From positions 62,001 to 126,000 of the forward strand of contig JAQBQD010000043.1 in NCBI GenBank assembly GCA_028287185.1: a stretch of 64,000 nt of DNA, written 5' to 3'. Each line of letters starts with the position of its first letter. Position 1 is the first letter of the stretch. The stretch comes from Gemmatimonadota bacterium. Its GTDB lineage: Bacteria; Gemmatimonadota; Gemmatimonadetes; Longimicrobiales; Longimicrobiaceae. The position numbers and the translations under genes were made by a program. Below the pieces are notes generated by a model. The model saw only the letters and a list, made by a program, of their open reading frames with translations. It searched no databases and had not been told where the DNA came from. Below are positions 34,161 to 42,402 of this stretch, one piece after another.

Positions 34161-34284
34161 GACGCACCGTCCGTTCTGAGGAGTGGGCACGCTTTCCGCG
34201 CCCTTCGGCGGGCGGTTGAGCAATCGGCGTGCCCGCCTTCGGGAGCGGTTGGCGGGGGCGCGGCGAGGGGCTATCTTCCCCGCC

Positions 34285-35268
34285 ATGCCGACGACGAAGA
34301 TCGCCACCGTACCGCCGGGGTCGCAGGACCTCGTGGCGGGGGACGTGCGCCGCCGCCGCCGCGTCCAGCACGCCTGGTTCGACCTGGCCGAGCGGGGCGG
34401 CTACCAGGAGGTGATCCCCCCGACCTTCGAGTACGAGGAGGTCTTCACCCGCGGCGCCGGGCCCGGCCTGGCGGCGCGGCTCATCCGCTTCGTGGACCGC
34501 GACGGGCGCCTCGTCGCGCTGCGCGCGGACTTCACCAGCGCCATCGCCCGCCTGGTCGGCTCGCGCCTGGCGGGGGCGGAGATGCCGCTGCGGCTGTGCT
34601 ACGCCGGCAAGGTGTACCGCCAGGAGCCGGAGGGCGGGGGCCGCCGCCGAGAGCTGTTCCAGCTGGGCGCCGAGCTGATCGGCGACGGGGGCGCGGAGGC
34701 GGACGTGGAGGTGCTGCGCTTGGCGATCCGCGTGCTCAAGGCGCTGCGCATCCCCGACTTCCAGCTCAACCTGGGCGACATCGGCTTCATCCGCCCCCTG
34801 CTCGCCGGGCTGGACCCGGACGGGGCGGATGCGCTCCGCGTGGCCATCGACCGCAAGGACCGCGCGGCGCTGGCGGACGGGGCGCGGACCCTGGGCGCCC
34901 CCGCGGCGGTGGCGCGCGCGCTGGTGGAGCTGCCCGAGCTGATCGGCCGCGGCGAGGTGCTGAACCGGGCGCGCTCGCTGGCGTCCAGCCCTGACGCGGA
35001 GGAAGCCATCGAGCGTTTGAAGGCGATCGACGGGATGCTGACGGCGGAGGAGCGCGAGCACGTGGTGTACGACCTGGGCGAGATCCGGGGGCTGGGATAC
35101 TACACGGGCATCCAGTTCGAGGTGTTCGTCGCCGGCGTCGGCCGGGCCGTCGGCTTCGGCGGGCGGTACGACGGGCTGCTGGGGCTGTACGGCGCCGAGC
35201 GCCCCGCCGTGGGCTTCGCGCTGCAGACGGACGACCTGGCCGAGCTTCTGCCGGAGGCGGACGCATGA
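34285..35268 (+). CDS. hisZ: ATP phosphoribosyltransferase regulatory subunit
   Basis: Histidyl-tRNA-synthetase-like protein of 327 residues without the anticodon-binding domain, the form that pairs with short HisG. Class II motifs are visible: motif 2-like LRLCYAGKVYRQE and motif 3-like FGGRYDGLLGLYG near 295. GLGYYTGIQFEVFV is the HisS/HisZ histidine-binding strand. It acts in the first step of histidine synthesis as allosteric sensor for HisG. Its stop overlaps the hisG ATG (ATGA). The ATG at 34285 follows a poor RBS (ATCTTCCCCGCC), so translation may be weak or leaderless. Confidence 0.92.
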   Translation: MPTTKIATVPPGSQDLVAGDVRRRRRVQHAWFDLAERGGYQEVIPPTFEYEEVFTRGAGPGLAARLIRFVDRDGRLVALRADFTSAIARLVGSRLAGAEMPLRLCYAGKVYRQEPEGGGRRRELFQLGAELIGDGGAEADVEVLRLAIRVLKALRIPDFQLNLGDIGFIRPLLAGLDPDGADALRVAIDRKDRAALADGARTLGAPAAVARALVELPELIGRGEVLNRARSLASSPDAEEAIERLKAIDGMLTAEEREHVVYDLGEIRGLGYYTGIQFEVFVAGVGRAVGFGGRYDGLLGLYGAERPAVGFALQTDDLAELLPEADA

Positions 35269-35936
35269 GCACCCGCCGGCCGCTGCGCATCGCCCTGCCC
35301 AAGGGGCGGATGATGGACGAGACCCTGGCGCTGTTCGAGCGCGTGGGGACGACGATCGACCCCGACGTGCGCGACTCGCGGCGCCTGATCCTGCCCTCCA
35401 CGGACGGGCGATTCGAGTTCCTGCCCGTGAAGAGCATCGACGTGCCGGTGTACGTGGAGGAGGGCGTGGCGGACGCGGGCGTCGTCGGGCTGGACGTGCT
35501 GCTGGAGCGCGACGCCGACGTGCTGCGCCCGCTGGACCTGCGGTTCGGCCCCTGCGGCCTGGCCGTCGCCGCGCCGGTGGACGCGCCGTATCCCTTCCTG
35601 CCCGGAGGCCAGACGCCCCGCGTGGCGACCAAGTACGTCGAGTCGGCGCGGCGCTTCTTCGCGGGCAAGGGGATGCAGGTGGAGCTGATCCACATCTCCG
35701 GCTCGGTGGAGATCGCGCCGCTGCTGGGGCTTTCGCACTGGATCGTGGACCTGGTGCAGACGGGGCGCACCCTGGCCGAGAACGGGCTGGTGGTGGTGGA
35801 CGAGGTGGGCCGCAGCACGGCGCGGCTGATCGTCAACCGGGCCAGCCACAAGCTGCGCCTGGAAGAGCACCAGCGCCTGATCGCCAGCCTGGCCGGCGCC
35901 CTGGAGGCGTCCGCCGCCACCGGAGCCGTGTCGTGA
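35265..35936 (+). CDS. hisG: ATP phosphoribosyltransferase catalytic subunit, short form
   Basis: Catalyses ATP plus PRPP to phosphoribosyl-ATP, the committed step of histidine synthesis. At 223 residues it lacks the C-terminal regulatory ACT-like domain of long HisG, explaining the hisZ gene directly upstream. Family marks are RIALPKGRMMDETLALF at the N-terminus, VEEGVADAGVVGLDVLLE, and the PRPP-binding HWIVDLVQTGRTLAENGL. It overlaps hisZ (ATGA) and hisD (GTGA), so all three are translationally coupled. Confidence 0.95.
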   Translation: MSTRRPLRIALPKGRMMDETLALFERVGTTIDPDVRDSRRLILPSTDGRFEFLPVKSIDVPVYVEEGVADAGVVGLDVLLERDADVLRPLDLRFGPCGLAVAAPVDAPYPFLPGGQTPRVATKYVESARRFFAGKGMQVELIHISGSVEIAPLLGLSHWIVDLVQTGRTLAENGLVVVDEVGRSTARLIVNRASHKLRLEEHQRLIASLAGALEASAATGAVS

Positions 35937-37234
35937 AGATCCGCGTCATCCACACCTCGCCGCCGTTCGCGGAGCTGCGCGAGGCCGCCGCCGCGGCATC
36001 CACCGACGACGCCGAGCTGCGCGACGCGGTGGCCCGCATCGTCCGCGAGGTGGCGGAGCAGGGGGACCAGGCCGTGGAGGAGTTCACGCGCCTGTACGAC
36101 GACATGCCGGTGGACCGCATCGCCGACCTGCGCGTGGGGCCGGACGAGCTGGCGGCCGCCGCGGCCTCGCTCGCGCCCGCGCTGCTGGCGTCGCTCCACG
36201 CCGCCGCGGCGAACATCCGCGACTTCCACGAGCGGCAGCGCGAGCACGGCTTCATGGACCTGCACCCGGACGGCACGCTGCTGGGCCAGCGCGTGGCCCC
36301 GCTGCGCCGCGTGGGCATCTACGTGCCCGGCGGCCGGGCCGCCTATCCCTCGTCCGTGCTGATGAACGCCATCCCCGCCTCCGTCGCCGGCGTGGACGAG
36401 ATCGTGATGGTGACGCCCACGCCCGCGGGGGACGTGTCGCCCGTCGTCCTCGCGGCCGCACACGTGGCGGGCGTGACGGAGGTGTGGCGCATCGGCGGGG
36501 CGCAGGCGGTGGCGGCGCTGGCGTACGGCACGCGGTCCATCGCCAGCGTGGACAAGATCGTGGGCCCGGGCAACAAGTGGGTGGCCGAGGCCAAGCGCCA
36601 GGTCTTCGGCCGCGTGGACATCGACATGGTGGCCGGCCCCAGCGAGATCCTGGTGATCGCGGACGACCTGGCCGACCCGGTGCACGTGGCGGCGGACATG
36701 ATCGGCCAGGCGGAGCACGATCCCGATGCCATCGCCTGGCTGGTGACGACCTGCCCGGCGCTGGTGACGGCCGTGCCGCGCGAGATCGAGCGCCTGCTGG
36801 AGCGCAACCCGCGCCGCGACGTGGCCCGTGCGGCGCTGGAGGCCAACGGCGCGATCGTGGTGGTGCCCGACCTGGACGCCGCGGCGGCGGCCGCCGACCT
36901 GCGCGCGCCGGAGCACCTGGAGATCCTGACCGCCGAGCCGCTGCTGCTGGCGGGCAGGATCCGGAACGCCGGCGCCATCTTCCTGGGCGGCTGGTCGCCC
37001 GAGCCCGTGGGCGACTACTTCGCCGGGCCCAACCACGTGCTTCCGACGGGGGGAAGCGCGCGCTTCGCCAGCCCCCTGGGCGTGTACGACTTCGTGAAGC
37101 GCACGAGCCTGATCGGCTACTCGCGCGCGCGGCTGGAGGCGCACGCGGCGGACGTGATCCGGCTGGCCGAGGCGGAGGGGCTGTTTGGCCACGCGGAGGC
37201 GGTGCGCGTGCGGCTGGGCGGGGCGGGGGAGTAG
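35933..37234 (+). CDS. hisD: Histidinol dehydrogenase
   Basis: Last two oxidations of histidine synthesis, histidinol to histidine via the aldehyde, NAD- and zinc-dependent; 433 residues. Diagnostic text is IVGPGNKWVAEAKRQVFG, DMVAGPSEILVIADD, the zinc and base segment QAEHDPDAIAWL, and APEHLEILTAEP with FAGPNHVLPTGGSARF near the C-terminus. The GTG start overlaps the hisG stop. It is the third and last gene of a compact hisZGD operon, ending 88 bases before a separately signalled gene. Confidence 0.95.
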   Translation: MKIRVIHTSPPFAELREAAAAASTDDAELRDAVARIVREVAEQGDQAVEEFTRLYDDMPVDRIADLRVGPDELAAAAASLAPALLASLHAAAANIRDFHERQREHGFMDLHPDGTLLGQRVAPLRRVGIYVPGGRAAYPSSVLMNAIPASVAGVDEIVMVTPTPAGDVSPVVLAAAHVAGVTEVWRIGGAQAVAALAYGTRSIASVDKIVGPGNKWVAEAKRQVFGRVDIDMVAGPSEILVIADDLADPVHVAADMIGQAEHDPDAIAWLVTTCPALVTAVPREIERLLERNPRRDVARAALEANGAIVVVPDLDAAAAAADLRAPEHLEILTAEPLLLAGRIRNAGAIFLGGWSPEPVGDYFAGPNHVLPTGGSARFASPLGVYDFVKRTSLIGYSRARLEAHAADVIRLAEAEGLFGHAEAVRVRLGGAGE

Positions 37235-37322
37235 GGCTCCAATCGGGCGCACGTCCTCCTCCGCGGAGGCACGGCGCTCCGCGACGACATCATACGATCC
37301 GACGACGAGACGGGAGACGACG

Positions 37323-37730
37323 TTGAAGCTTCTTTACGCGCTGCTCTGCGAGGACGCGCACATCCGCCACGACGGGCGGCTGGACGTGCACGGCATCTTC
37401 CACCAGCTCTACGCGCCCGCGTTCCCGGCGCAGCAGGACCGCATGACGCTGGCGGTGGCGGTGGAGTGGGCGCCCGCCGAGCGCGGCCGCATCGAGTTCT
37501 CCATCGACCTGCTGGACCCGGCCGACGCGCCCGTCATCACCATCAACGGGCACACCGACGTGGCCGACCAGGGCGAGCTGCAGGGCCCGCCGCAGACGCG
37601 CCTGGTGATGCCGCTGGAGGGCGTCGTCTTCCCCACGGAAGGGAGCTTCACCTTCCAGCTCTCGGTGGCCGGCGAGAAGCTGCGCCTGACGCCGCTGCAC
37701 CTGATCGAGAACGCGGCGCTGCGGGGGTAG
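37323..37730 (+). CDS. DUF6941-like conserved hypothetical protein
   Basis: A 135-residue beta-rich protein. The opening LLYALLCEDAHIRHDGRLDVHGIFHQLYAP matches the ALLxDxxxxxxGKLxIxGIF pattern of the DUF6941 family. The rest alternates strands such as MTLAVAVEWAPAERGRIEF and SFTFQLSVAGEKLRLTPLHLIEN, ending in short-chain strand pairs. The TTG start is supported by GGGAG six bases upstream. It might have arisen as a stand-alone beta-sandwich with unknown partner. A strong terminator follows. Confidence 0.65.
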   Translation: MKLLYALLCEDAHIRHDGRLDVHGIFHQLYAPAFPAQQDRMTLAVAVEWAPAERGRIEFSIDLLDPADAPVITINGHTDVADQGELQGPPQTRLVMPLEGVVFPTEGSFTFQLSVAGEKLRLTPLHLIENAALRG

Positions 37731-37751
37731 GCGGGCTCTCGTGCCGGCAGA

Positions 37752-37789
37752 CGAAGAGGGGCGGGCCGATCCGGGCTCGCCCCTCTTCG
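37752..37789. terminator. Strong bidirectional terminator
   Basis: CGAAGAGGGGCG (37752-37763) pairs with CGCCCCTCTTCG (37778-37789); an inner GGCC/GGGC pairing may extend it. It separates two convergent genes. Confidence 0.75.
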
Positions 37790-37802
37790 TTACATCATGC
37801 CC

Positions 37803-38750
37803 TCACAGCAGAGTCCAACGGGCGAAGCTGCCGGCCAGGCTCTGCTTCATCGCTGCGGGCGCGACGGTCATGGTCGCTCCGCCCACGGCGCGCCCGTGGA
37901 TGTAGTCCTTGATGCGCGCCGACACCTTCTCGTCTCCCTCGTCCTGCAGCTCGCGTTCCGTGCGGCGCTTCTGCCCCTGCTTCTGTCCAGTCGAGAGTTC
38001 GCTCCACTTCACGAACGCGGGGTGGTCGAACCCGCGTTCCTCCCATCGCTGCTCGGCCTCGTATGCGACGACCTGTTCCCACGCCCGGTCGCGGCTTCCC
38101 TCCTGCTCGGTGATCAGCGCCTCCATGTCCACCACGCCTTGTGCCAGGATCTGCGCCTGCTCGGCATCGTCGGCGAGCAGCACGGCGCCGATCTTCTCCT
38201 CGTAATAGCGCACCACCGGCACGGCGGGTGTCAGGATGTCGATCCGCACGCACCTCTCGGCTTCGGCGAGGTGCGCCAGGATGTACATCAGCAGGATTCC
38301 CAGCCCCGTGCCGCGCTCCGGCGTCACGTTGATGGTGTGCAGCTCCATGTGGACGGGTGCGGTGCGGATGATCGTCGCCTGCGCGCTCCCCAGCTGCGGT
38401 CGGCCCCAGATCTGCGGATCCTTCTCCGTCGCGGTGACGGTCACATTGTCGCCGGCCGACCAGGACACGGTGAAGGTGCGATGCGTGGTCGTGTTCTGGT
38501 ATTCGACGCGCTGCAGCCGCCCGCGCGCGGCCGTGCCCCCGCGCCTCGCGGCCAGCAGCACGCCGACCGCCCGGTTCCCGATGCTGCGCTGCAGCGAGAG
38601 CACCTGCGCCGCCGTAAGCCCGCCCGCAGCCCCGTGGACGAGCGCGGCCGGGACGCGATCCCCCCGCTCCGGTTCCGCGACGGGAGCAGCGGGTCGCGGT
38701 CCCCTGGCCCCGGCCTCTGCCGCGGGCCGGCCCTGGAAGCCCCGCACCAT
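37803..38750 (-). CDS. Secreted-effector-like protein: LQRSIGNRAV leader motif plus GNAT-like domain
   Basis: 315 residues. After a disordered Pro/Arg/Ala segment comes VLSLQRSIGNRAVGVLL (about 51-66), a motif I know from DUF4157-type and contractile-injection-system-associated proteins, where it marks an N-terminal cargo or trafficking region. Residues about 85-200 resemble a GNAT acetyltransferase: VHMELHTINVTPERGTGLG (the strand and acetyl-CoA loop), helix ILLMYILAHLAEAE, strand RIDILTP, and VVRYYEEKIGAVLL like the terminal YEKxGF segment. A charged helical tail follows (210-290). No injection-system genes are in the window and no signal peptide is seen. Interpretation as effector is inference; a plain intracellular GNAT is the alternative. 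Confidence 0.6.
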   Translation of the reverse strand: MVRGFQGRPAAEAGARGPRPAAPVAEPERGDRVPAALVHGAAGGLTAAQVLSLQRSIGNRAVGVLLAARRGGTAARGRLQRVEYQNTTTHRTFTVSWSAGDNVTVTATEKDPQIWGRPQLGSAQATIIRTAPVHMELHTINVTPERGTGLGILLMYILAHLAEAERCVRIDILTPAVPVVRYYEEKIGAVLLADDAEQAQILAQGVVDMEALITEQEGSRDRAWEQVVAYEAEQRWEERGFDHPAFVKWSELSTGQKQGQKRRTERELQDEGDEKVSARIKDYIHGRAVGGATMTVAPAAMKQSLAGSFARWTLL

Positions 38751-39059
38751 TGGCCGTTTGCTGAGAGATGCGAACGCGCTGTCCCTTCACGCCAAGCTAA
38801 TCGCGCGCATGCAGGGATACAACGCCGCCGCGCCCCTCCACCACGACCGGGATGGCGTCGCTCCCCAGCAGCAAGCGCGGAGAAGCCGGCGCCGGATCCA
38901 TCGGATCTCGTCGCCCCATCCCCACGCTCCGCGGCGCGCCACGTTTCTCTGCCGATCCCCTCTCTTCCCCGGACGTGCGATCGTAACCTGCAAGGAGCCT
39001 GCGAAGGCGGTCTTGGCTCCAACGGCAGCGCCGGCAGTCAGTCCGAAGAAACCGTCGCC
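38751..39059. other. Intergenic, no gene seen
   Basis: About 309 bases upstream of the effector-like gene and downstream of the DUF3761 gene. Only short frames without RBS are present. It contains a somewhat AT-richer patch (CACGCCAAGCTAATCGCG) that may hold the effector promoter on the minus strand. Confidence 0.45.
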
Positions 39060-39476
39060 TCAGTACCACACCGCCACGCCGCCATGCCACGAGCAAGTCC
39101 CCCTGCGATGCGCGGAGTACGACAGCGATCCGTCGCGGCACCGGGCCGTCGCGCCGCTCGGGTTCACCCGGTCCGGCCGCCGGCGCGCGGCGGCGGCCGT
39201 CCGTGCAGGGTGGGGACGCGCCCCGTGCACGTGCGGCTCCACCCGCGGCGTGCGGACCCTCGGGGGGTGGACGCGCGGATGTGCCCGTGGACGAACGCGC
39301 ACGCGGTGGCGGGGTGACGCGCGCTTCCCCCGGCGGCAGCACACGGTGTCCTGCGCCGAGCCCCGGACTGCGGCCATCCCGGACGCCGATGCGGGCGGTC
39401 CCGCGGCCGCTACCGGAGTCGGGACGCCGAGGGCGAAGGCGGCGAGCAGGAGTGGCGCGAAGAAGAGCCTGCGCAT
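39060..39476 (-). CDS. Secreted DUF3761 protein with basic His/Pro linker
   Basis: 138-residue exported protein. The signal peptide covers about residues 1-25 (FAPLLLAAFALG ... VAAAG). C46-C47 follow in DTVCCRRGK. Residues 50-110 are an extremely basic, proline- and histidine-rich linker built from RVRP, HPRVHPPRV and RTPRVEPHVHG-like units. The last 30 residues give GATARCRDGSLSYSAHRRG and TCSWHGGVAVWY, the DUF3761 signature CxDGxxSxSxHRRGxCSxHGGV. The family often occurs at the end of exported nuclease-like or cell-surface proteins. The RBS GGGAGG precedes the ATG at 39476. Confidence 0.75.
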   Translation of the reverse strand: MRRLFFAPLLLAAFALGVPTPVAAAGPPASASGMAAVRGSAQDTVCCRRGKRASPRHRVRVRPRAHPRVHPPRVRTPRVEPHVHGARPHPARTAAAARRRPDRVNPSGATARCRDGSLSYSAHRRGTCSWHGGVAVWY

Positions 39477-39656
39477 TCGATCCTCCCATCGGAACGGGAT
39501 GCCGCCTCGTGACCGCCAAGAACGCGGAACGCCGGACCGTTCTTCGAATGTGCGCGCCCCCGACATCCGAACACAATATCCACACTGCCACATTCCGCCC
39601 TTCCGCTGGGTGGCGCTCGTCCCGCGCCTCCGTCTGTCGGATGTCGGACCCGGAGG

Positions 39657-40745
39657 CTACACGGCGTTCAGCGCGCGGTGCAGCAGGCGGGCGAAGCGCC
39701 AGCCTTCACGGGCGTAGTGCAGCGGGCCGCCCGTCTGGGGACCGGAGTGCGCGAAAAGGCGGGTGAGGGTGAGCGAGACGTCGGTGACGGGCGCGAGCAG
39801 GGCGTACAGACGTAGCGACTCGGTGTAGGGGATCAGCCGGTCCTCCAGTCCGTGGCTGAGCACCACGCGGGCGCGCATGTGCGGCAGGTACGGCGTGGGA
39901 TCCAGCCCCGGATCGAGCTGCATGGCGACCGTGGTGAACTCGCGCGCGAAGCGTTCCGCCAGCTCCGGATCGGGCGGCGGGCGGCCGACGGGACCGGCGA
40001 TCACGTCCCACGCGCCGCGCTGGTCCGCCGGCAGGCGCTTGCGGATGGCGGCCTTCAGCGGGTCGTACGCGGCCTCCCACGAGGGCGTGCCGCGGATGCC
40101 GGCCTCTGTCGCCAGCTCCAGCGCGCCGTCCGCCACCGCCTGCATGTGCTCGAAGCCCGGCACGCGGGTCAGGTAGTTGGCGGCCACGATCCACCGGCCA
40201 TACGGGTCGGGATCGATGCGCTCGCGGGCGCCGTTCCAGTCGTGCTCGCCGGTCATGAGCGCGCGCACCATGCGCGGAAGGTCGGCGTACCCGCCGAACC
40301 CCACCGCCGCGCGCACCACGCCGTGCAGCGCCGGGTCCGCCGCCGCGATCAGCGCCTGCGTGGCGCCGAACGAGAAGCCGATCACCCCCACGCCCCCCGG
40401 CCGCGTGCCCGGCAGCGCCGCCAGGTACCGCGCCCCGTCTCCGATCGTCTCGCGCGCCGCCGGTGGATCGATGCGCAGCGCGCGCCACGCGGGCACGTCC
40501 GGCACCAGCACCGACGCCCCCGACGCAGCCAGCGCCCGGACGAAGCGCACCATGCCCACGTGATGCCGGCCGGGCACCGTCAGCCCGTGCAGCACCACCC
40601 ACCCCGGGGCCGGACGATTGGACTTCGGCCGATACAGCGTGGCATGGCGCGGCTGTCCGCCGACGGGAATCTCGACCTCCTCCTCGCGCCAGCGAACTTC
40701 GGACGGGCGGAGGTAGCTCCGCAGGAAGCGCGCGGTCCGCAGCAT
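39657..40745 (-). CDS. Alpha/beta hydrolase
   Basis: Serine hydrolase of 362 residues. The nucleophile elbow is GFSFGATQ in GVGVIGFSFGATQALIAAADPA, the oxyanion side is PGWVVLHGLTVPGRHHVG, and the acid/histidine pair likely lies in VVLSHGLEDRLIPYTESL and RLFAHSGPQ. A cap of about 90 residues (GEHDWNGARERIDPDPYGRW ...) is inserted before the last strands. No signal peptide. The ATG at 40745 is adjacent to the pyrD stop (14 bases), so the two may be cotranscribed. Substrate unknown. Confidence 0.83.
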   Translation of the reverse strand: MLRTARFLRSYLRPSEVRWREEEVEIPVGGQPRHATLYRPKSNRPAPGWVVLHGLTVPGRHHVGMVRFVRALAASGASVLVPDVPAWRALRIDPPAARETIGDGARYLAALPGTRPGGVGVIGFSFGATQALIAAADPALHGVVRAAVGFGGYADLPRMVRALMTGEHDWNGARERIDPDPYGRWIVAANYLTRVPGFEHMQAVADGALELATEAGIRGTPSWEAAYDPLKAAIRKRLPADQRGAWDVIAGPVGRPPPDPELAERFAREFTTVAMQLDPGLDPTPYLPHMRARVVLSHGLEDRLIPYTESLRLYALLAPVTDVSLTLTRLFAHSGPQTGGPLHYAREGWRFARLLHRALNAV

Positions 40746-40759
40746 CGTCGCCGCGCCTG

Positions 40760-41863
40760 CTAGCGGTGCGCGAGGCCCACGGCCTCGTCGATCGATTCCA
40801 GCCCCTCGCGGCGCAGGCGTCGCAGCAGGCCGCGGTTGACGTCGCGCACCAGCTCCGGCCCGGCGTAGATGAAGCCCGTGTAGACCTGCACCAGGCTGGC
40901 GCCGGCGCGAATCATCTCCCACGCATCGTCCGCCGAGAAGATGCCGCCCACGCCGATGATCGGCAGCCGCCCCTCCGTCGCGCGCCAGATGCGGCCTACC
41001 ACCTCGCGCGCCCGCCGACCAACCGGTGCGCCGCTGATGCCGCCCGCGCCCATCGCCTCCACCGCCTCCTTCGAGGTCCGCAGGCCGTCTCGGCTGATGG
41101 TGGTGTTGGTGGCGATGATGCCCGCCGTGCCTTCCTCCACCGCGATCGCCACCGCCTGGTCCACCTGCGCGTCCGTCAGGTCGGGCGCGATCTTCAGCAG
41201 GATGGGCTTGGGTTCGCCGCCGTGCGCCGACGCCAGCTCGGCCGTCCGGCTTCGCATCGCCCGCAGCAGCTCGCGGAGGGGGGCGGCATCCTGCAGCGTG
41301 CGCAGGCCGGGGGTGTTGGGGGACGAGACGTTGACCACCAGGTAGCGAGCGAACGGCTCAAGAAGCTCCAGGCTCCGCAGGTAGTCCGCCGTGGCGGCCT
41401 CCAGCGGCGTGACCTTGCTCTTCCCCAGGTTGATGCCCAGCACGGGCTCGATCCGGCTCCGTCGAAGCCGCCCCGCGACGGCCTCCGCGCCCGGGTTGTT
41501 GAAGCCCATGCGGTTCAGCAGCGCGCCGTCCTCCGGAAGGCGGAACAGGCGCGGCTGCGGGTTTCCCGGCTGCGCGTGGGCCGTCACGGTGCCGATCTCC
41601 ACGAACCCGAACCCCAGCGCCCCCATCGCGTTGAAGTGCTCGCCCGTCTTGTCGAATCCCGCCGCGAGGCCCACGGGATTGGGGAAGCGGATGCCGAAGC
41701 GGTCCACCGCCAGCGCCGGGTCGCGCACCTCCAGCCACGCCCGCGACACCGCCCGAGCCTCGCGCGTGAGCAGCCCCGCGCCCAGCGCACCCGTCGCCAG
41801 GTGGTGCGCCGTCTCCGCCGGAAGCGTGAAGAGCAGGGGACGGAGCAGCCGGTAGGGAAGCAT
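40760..41863 (-). CDS. pyrD: Dihydroorotate dehydrogenase (quinone), class 2
   Basis: Oxidises dihydroorotate to orotate in pyrimidine synthesis, passing electrons to quinone at the membrane. 367 residues from the ATG at 41863. The N-terminal helix LRPLLFTLPAETAHHLATG is the class 2 membrane-association domain. FMN and substrate motifs include VGLAAGFDKTGEHFNAMGALGFGFVEIGTVT, the catalytic serine in VVNVSSPNTPGLR, LLKIAPDLTD, and IIGVGGIFSADDAWEMIRAGASLVQVYTGF. A GTG or ATG upstream at 41905 would add 14 residues absent from the family. Confidence 0.94.
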   Translation of the reverse strand: MLPYRLLRPLLFTLPAETAHHLATGALGAGLLTREARAVSRAWLEVRDPALAVDRFGIRFPNPVGLAAGFDKTGEHFNAMGALGFGFVEIGTVTAHAQPGNPQPRLFRLPEDGALLNRMGFNNPGAEAVAGRLRRSRIEPVLGINLGKSKVTPLEAATADYLRSLELLEPFARYLVVNVSSPNTPGLRTLQDAAPLRELLRAMRSRTAELASAHGGEPKPILLKIAPDLTDAQVDQAVAIAVEEGTAGIIATNTTISRDGLRTSKEAVEAMGAGGISGAPVGRRAREVVGRIWRATEGRLPIIGVGGIFSADDAWEMIRAGASLVQVYTGFIYAGPELVRDVNRGLLRRLRREGLESIDEAVGLAHR

Positions 41864-42045
41864 GGAGCTCGGTCGATTTTCCCGGGACGCCGAAGGTTGC
41901 CGCATCGCGCGACGAAGCTAGCGCGCCCGGCTCCGGCGCGGCAAGCGGGATTCGATCGGCAACGGTAATCGGTCGGGATCACACAGAGCGCGGCCGCGGG
42001 ATACTCTCCGCAGCCGCGCATCAAAGGTCTGGCCTTCGGTCCGGC

Positions 42046-42180
42046 TCAGGGTTGGTAACTGGTCTTCTGACACTTCGGGCAGGGCGGGAGGCAATCGGTA
42101 TCATCGTCCAGACGCACGGTCGTACCGCAGTTCGTGCAGGTGTACGTGCCCTTGCCCGGCTTTTCTCCAGTCGTCGACAT
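42046..42180 (-). CDS. Tiny zinc-ribbon protein, 44 aa
   Basis: Missed by simple length cut-offs. The product MSTTGEKPGKGTYTCTNCG continues TTVRLDDDTD and ends CLPPCPKCQKTSYQP. It contains a rubredoxin/zinc-ribbon knuckle pair C15-x2-C18 and C34-x2-C37, with an extra C30. GGGAG lies nine bases before the ATG, and a well-spaced promoter precedes it. Similar short YTCTNCGTxVxLDDDTDxLPPCPKC proteins are widespread and probably bind a single zinc ion. Function is not established; a redox or chaperone-like role is possible. Confidence 0.8.
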   Translation of the reverse strand: MSTTGEKPGKGTYTCTNCGTTVRLDDDTDCLPPCPKCQKTSYQP

Positions 42181-42203
42181 GATCCACTCCCTTTGAATGA
42201 GAT

Positions 42204-42232
42204 GAATTAAATGGCGCATTGGAATCTAACAA
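42204..42232 (-). promoter_or_regulatory. Sigma-70 type promoter of the zinc-ribbon gene
   Basis: Minus strand: TTGTTA (42227-42232), 17-base spacer, TAATTC (42204-42209), in a notably AT-rich patch. It predicts a leader of under 20 nt. Confidence 0.55.
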
Positions 42233-42402
42233 GGGTCGTTGCCGCTTGTAAATAGGGGGGCGATCCACCCAGCAGAGGTGCCCGGTGGGTTGCGTGGACC
42301 ACGACGACGCGGCCGAGCGCGCGATGAAACGGGAGCGCCGCGCACCAGCCGGTCAGCGACCGCCACGAGCACGGCCACCCCTCCGTGCCGGTGGACGAAA
42401 CG

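Noticed and set aside
34183-34284. Longer hisZ starting at 34183
   Set aside because: The added residues are Arg/Pro-rich and outside the family; the ATG at 34285 begins the conserved region.
37803-38750. Full contractile injection system locus around the LQRSIGNRAV protein
   Set aside because: No sheath, tube, baseplate or AAA genes are in the window; only a single effector-like gene is present.
41864-41905. Extended pyrD start at 41905
   Set aside because: It adds 14 residues lacking in class 2 enzymes, without a better ribosome-binding site.
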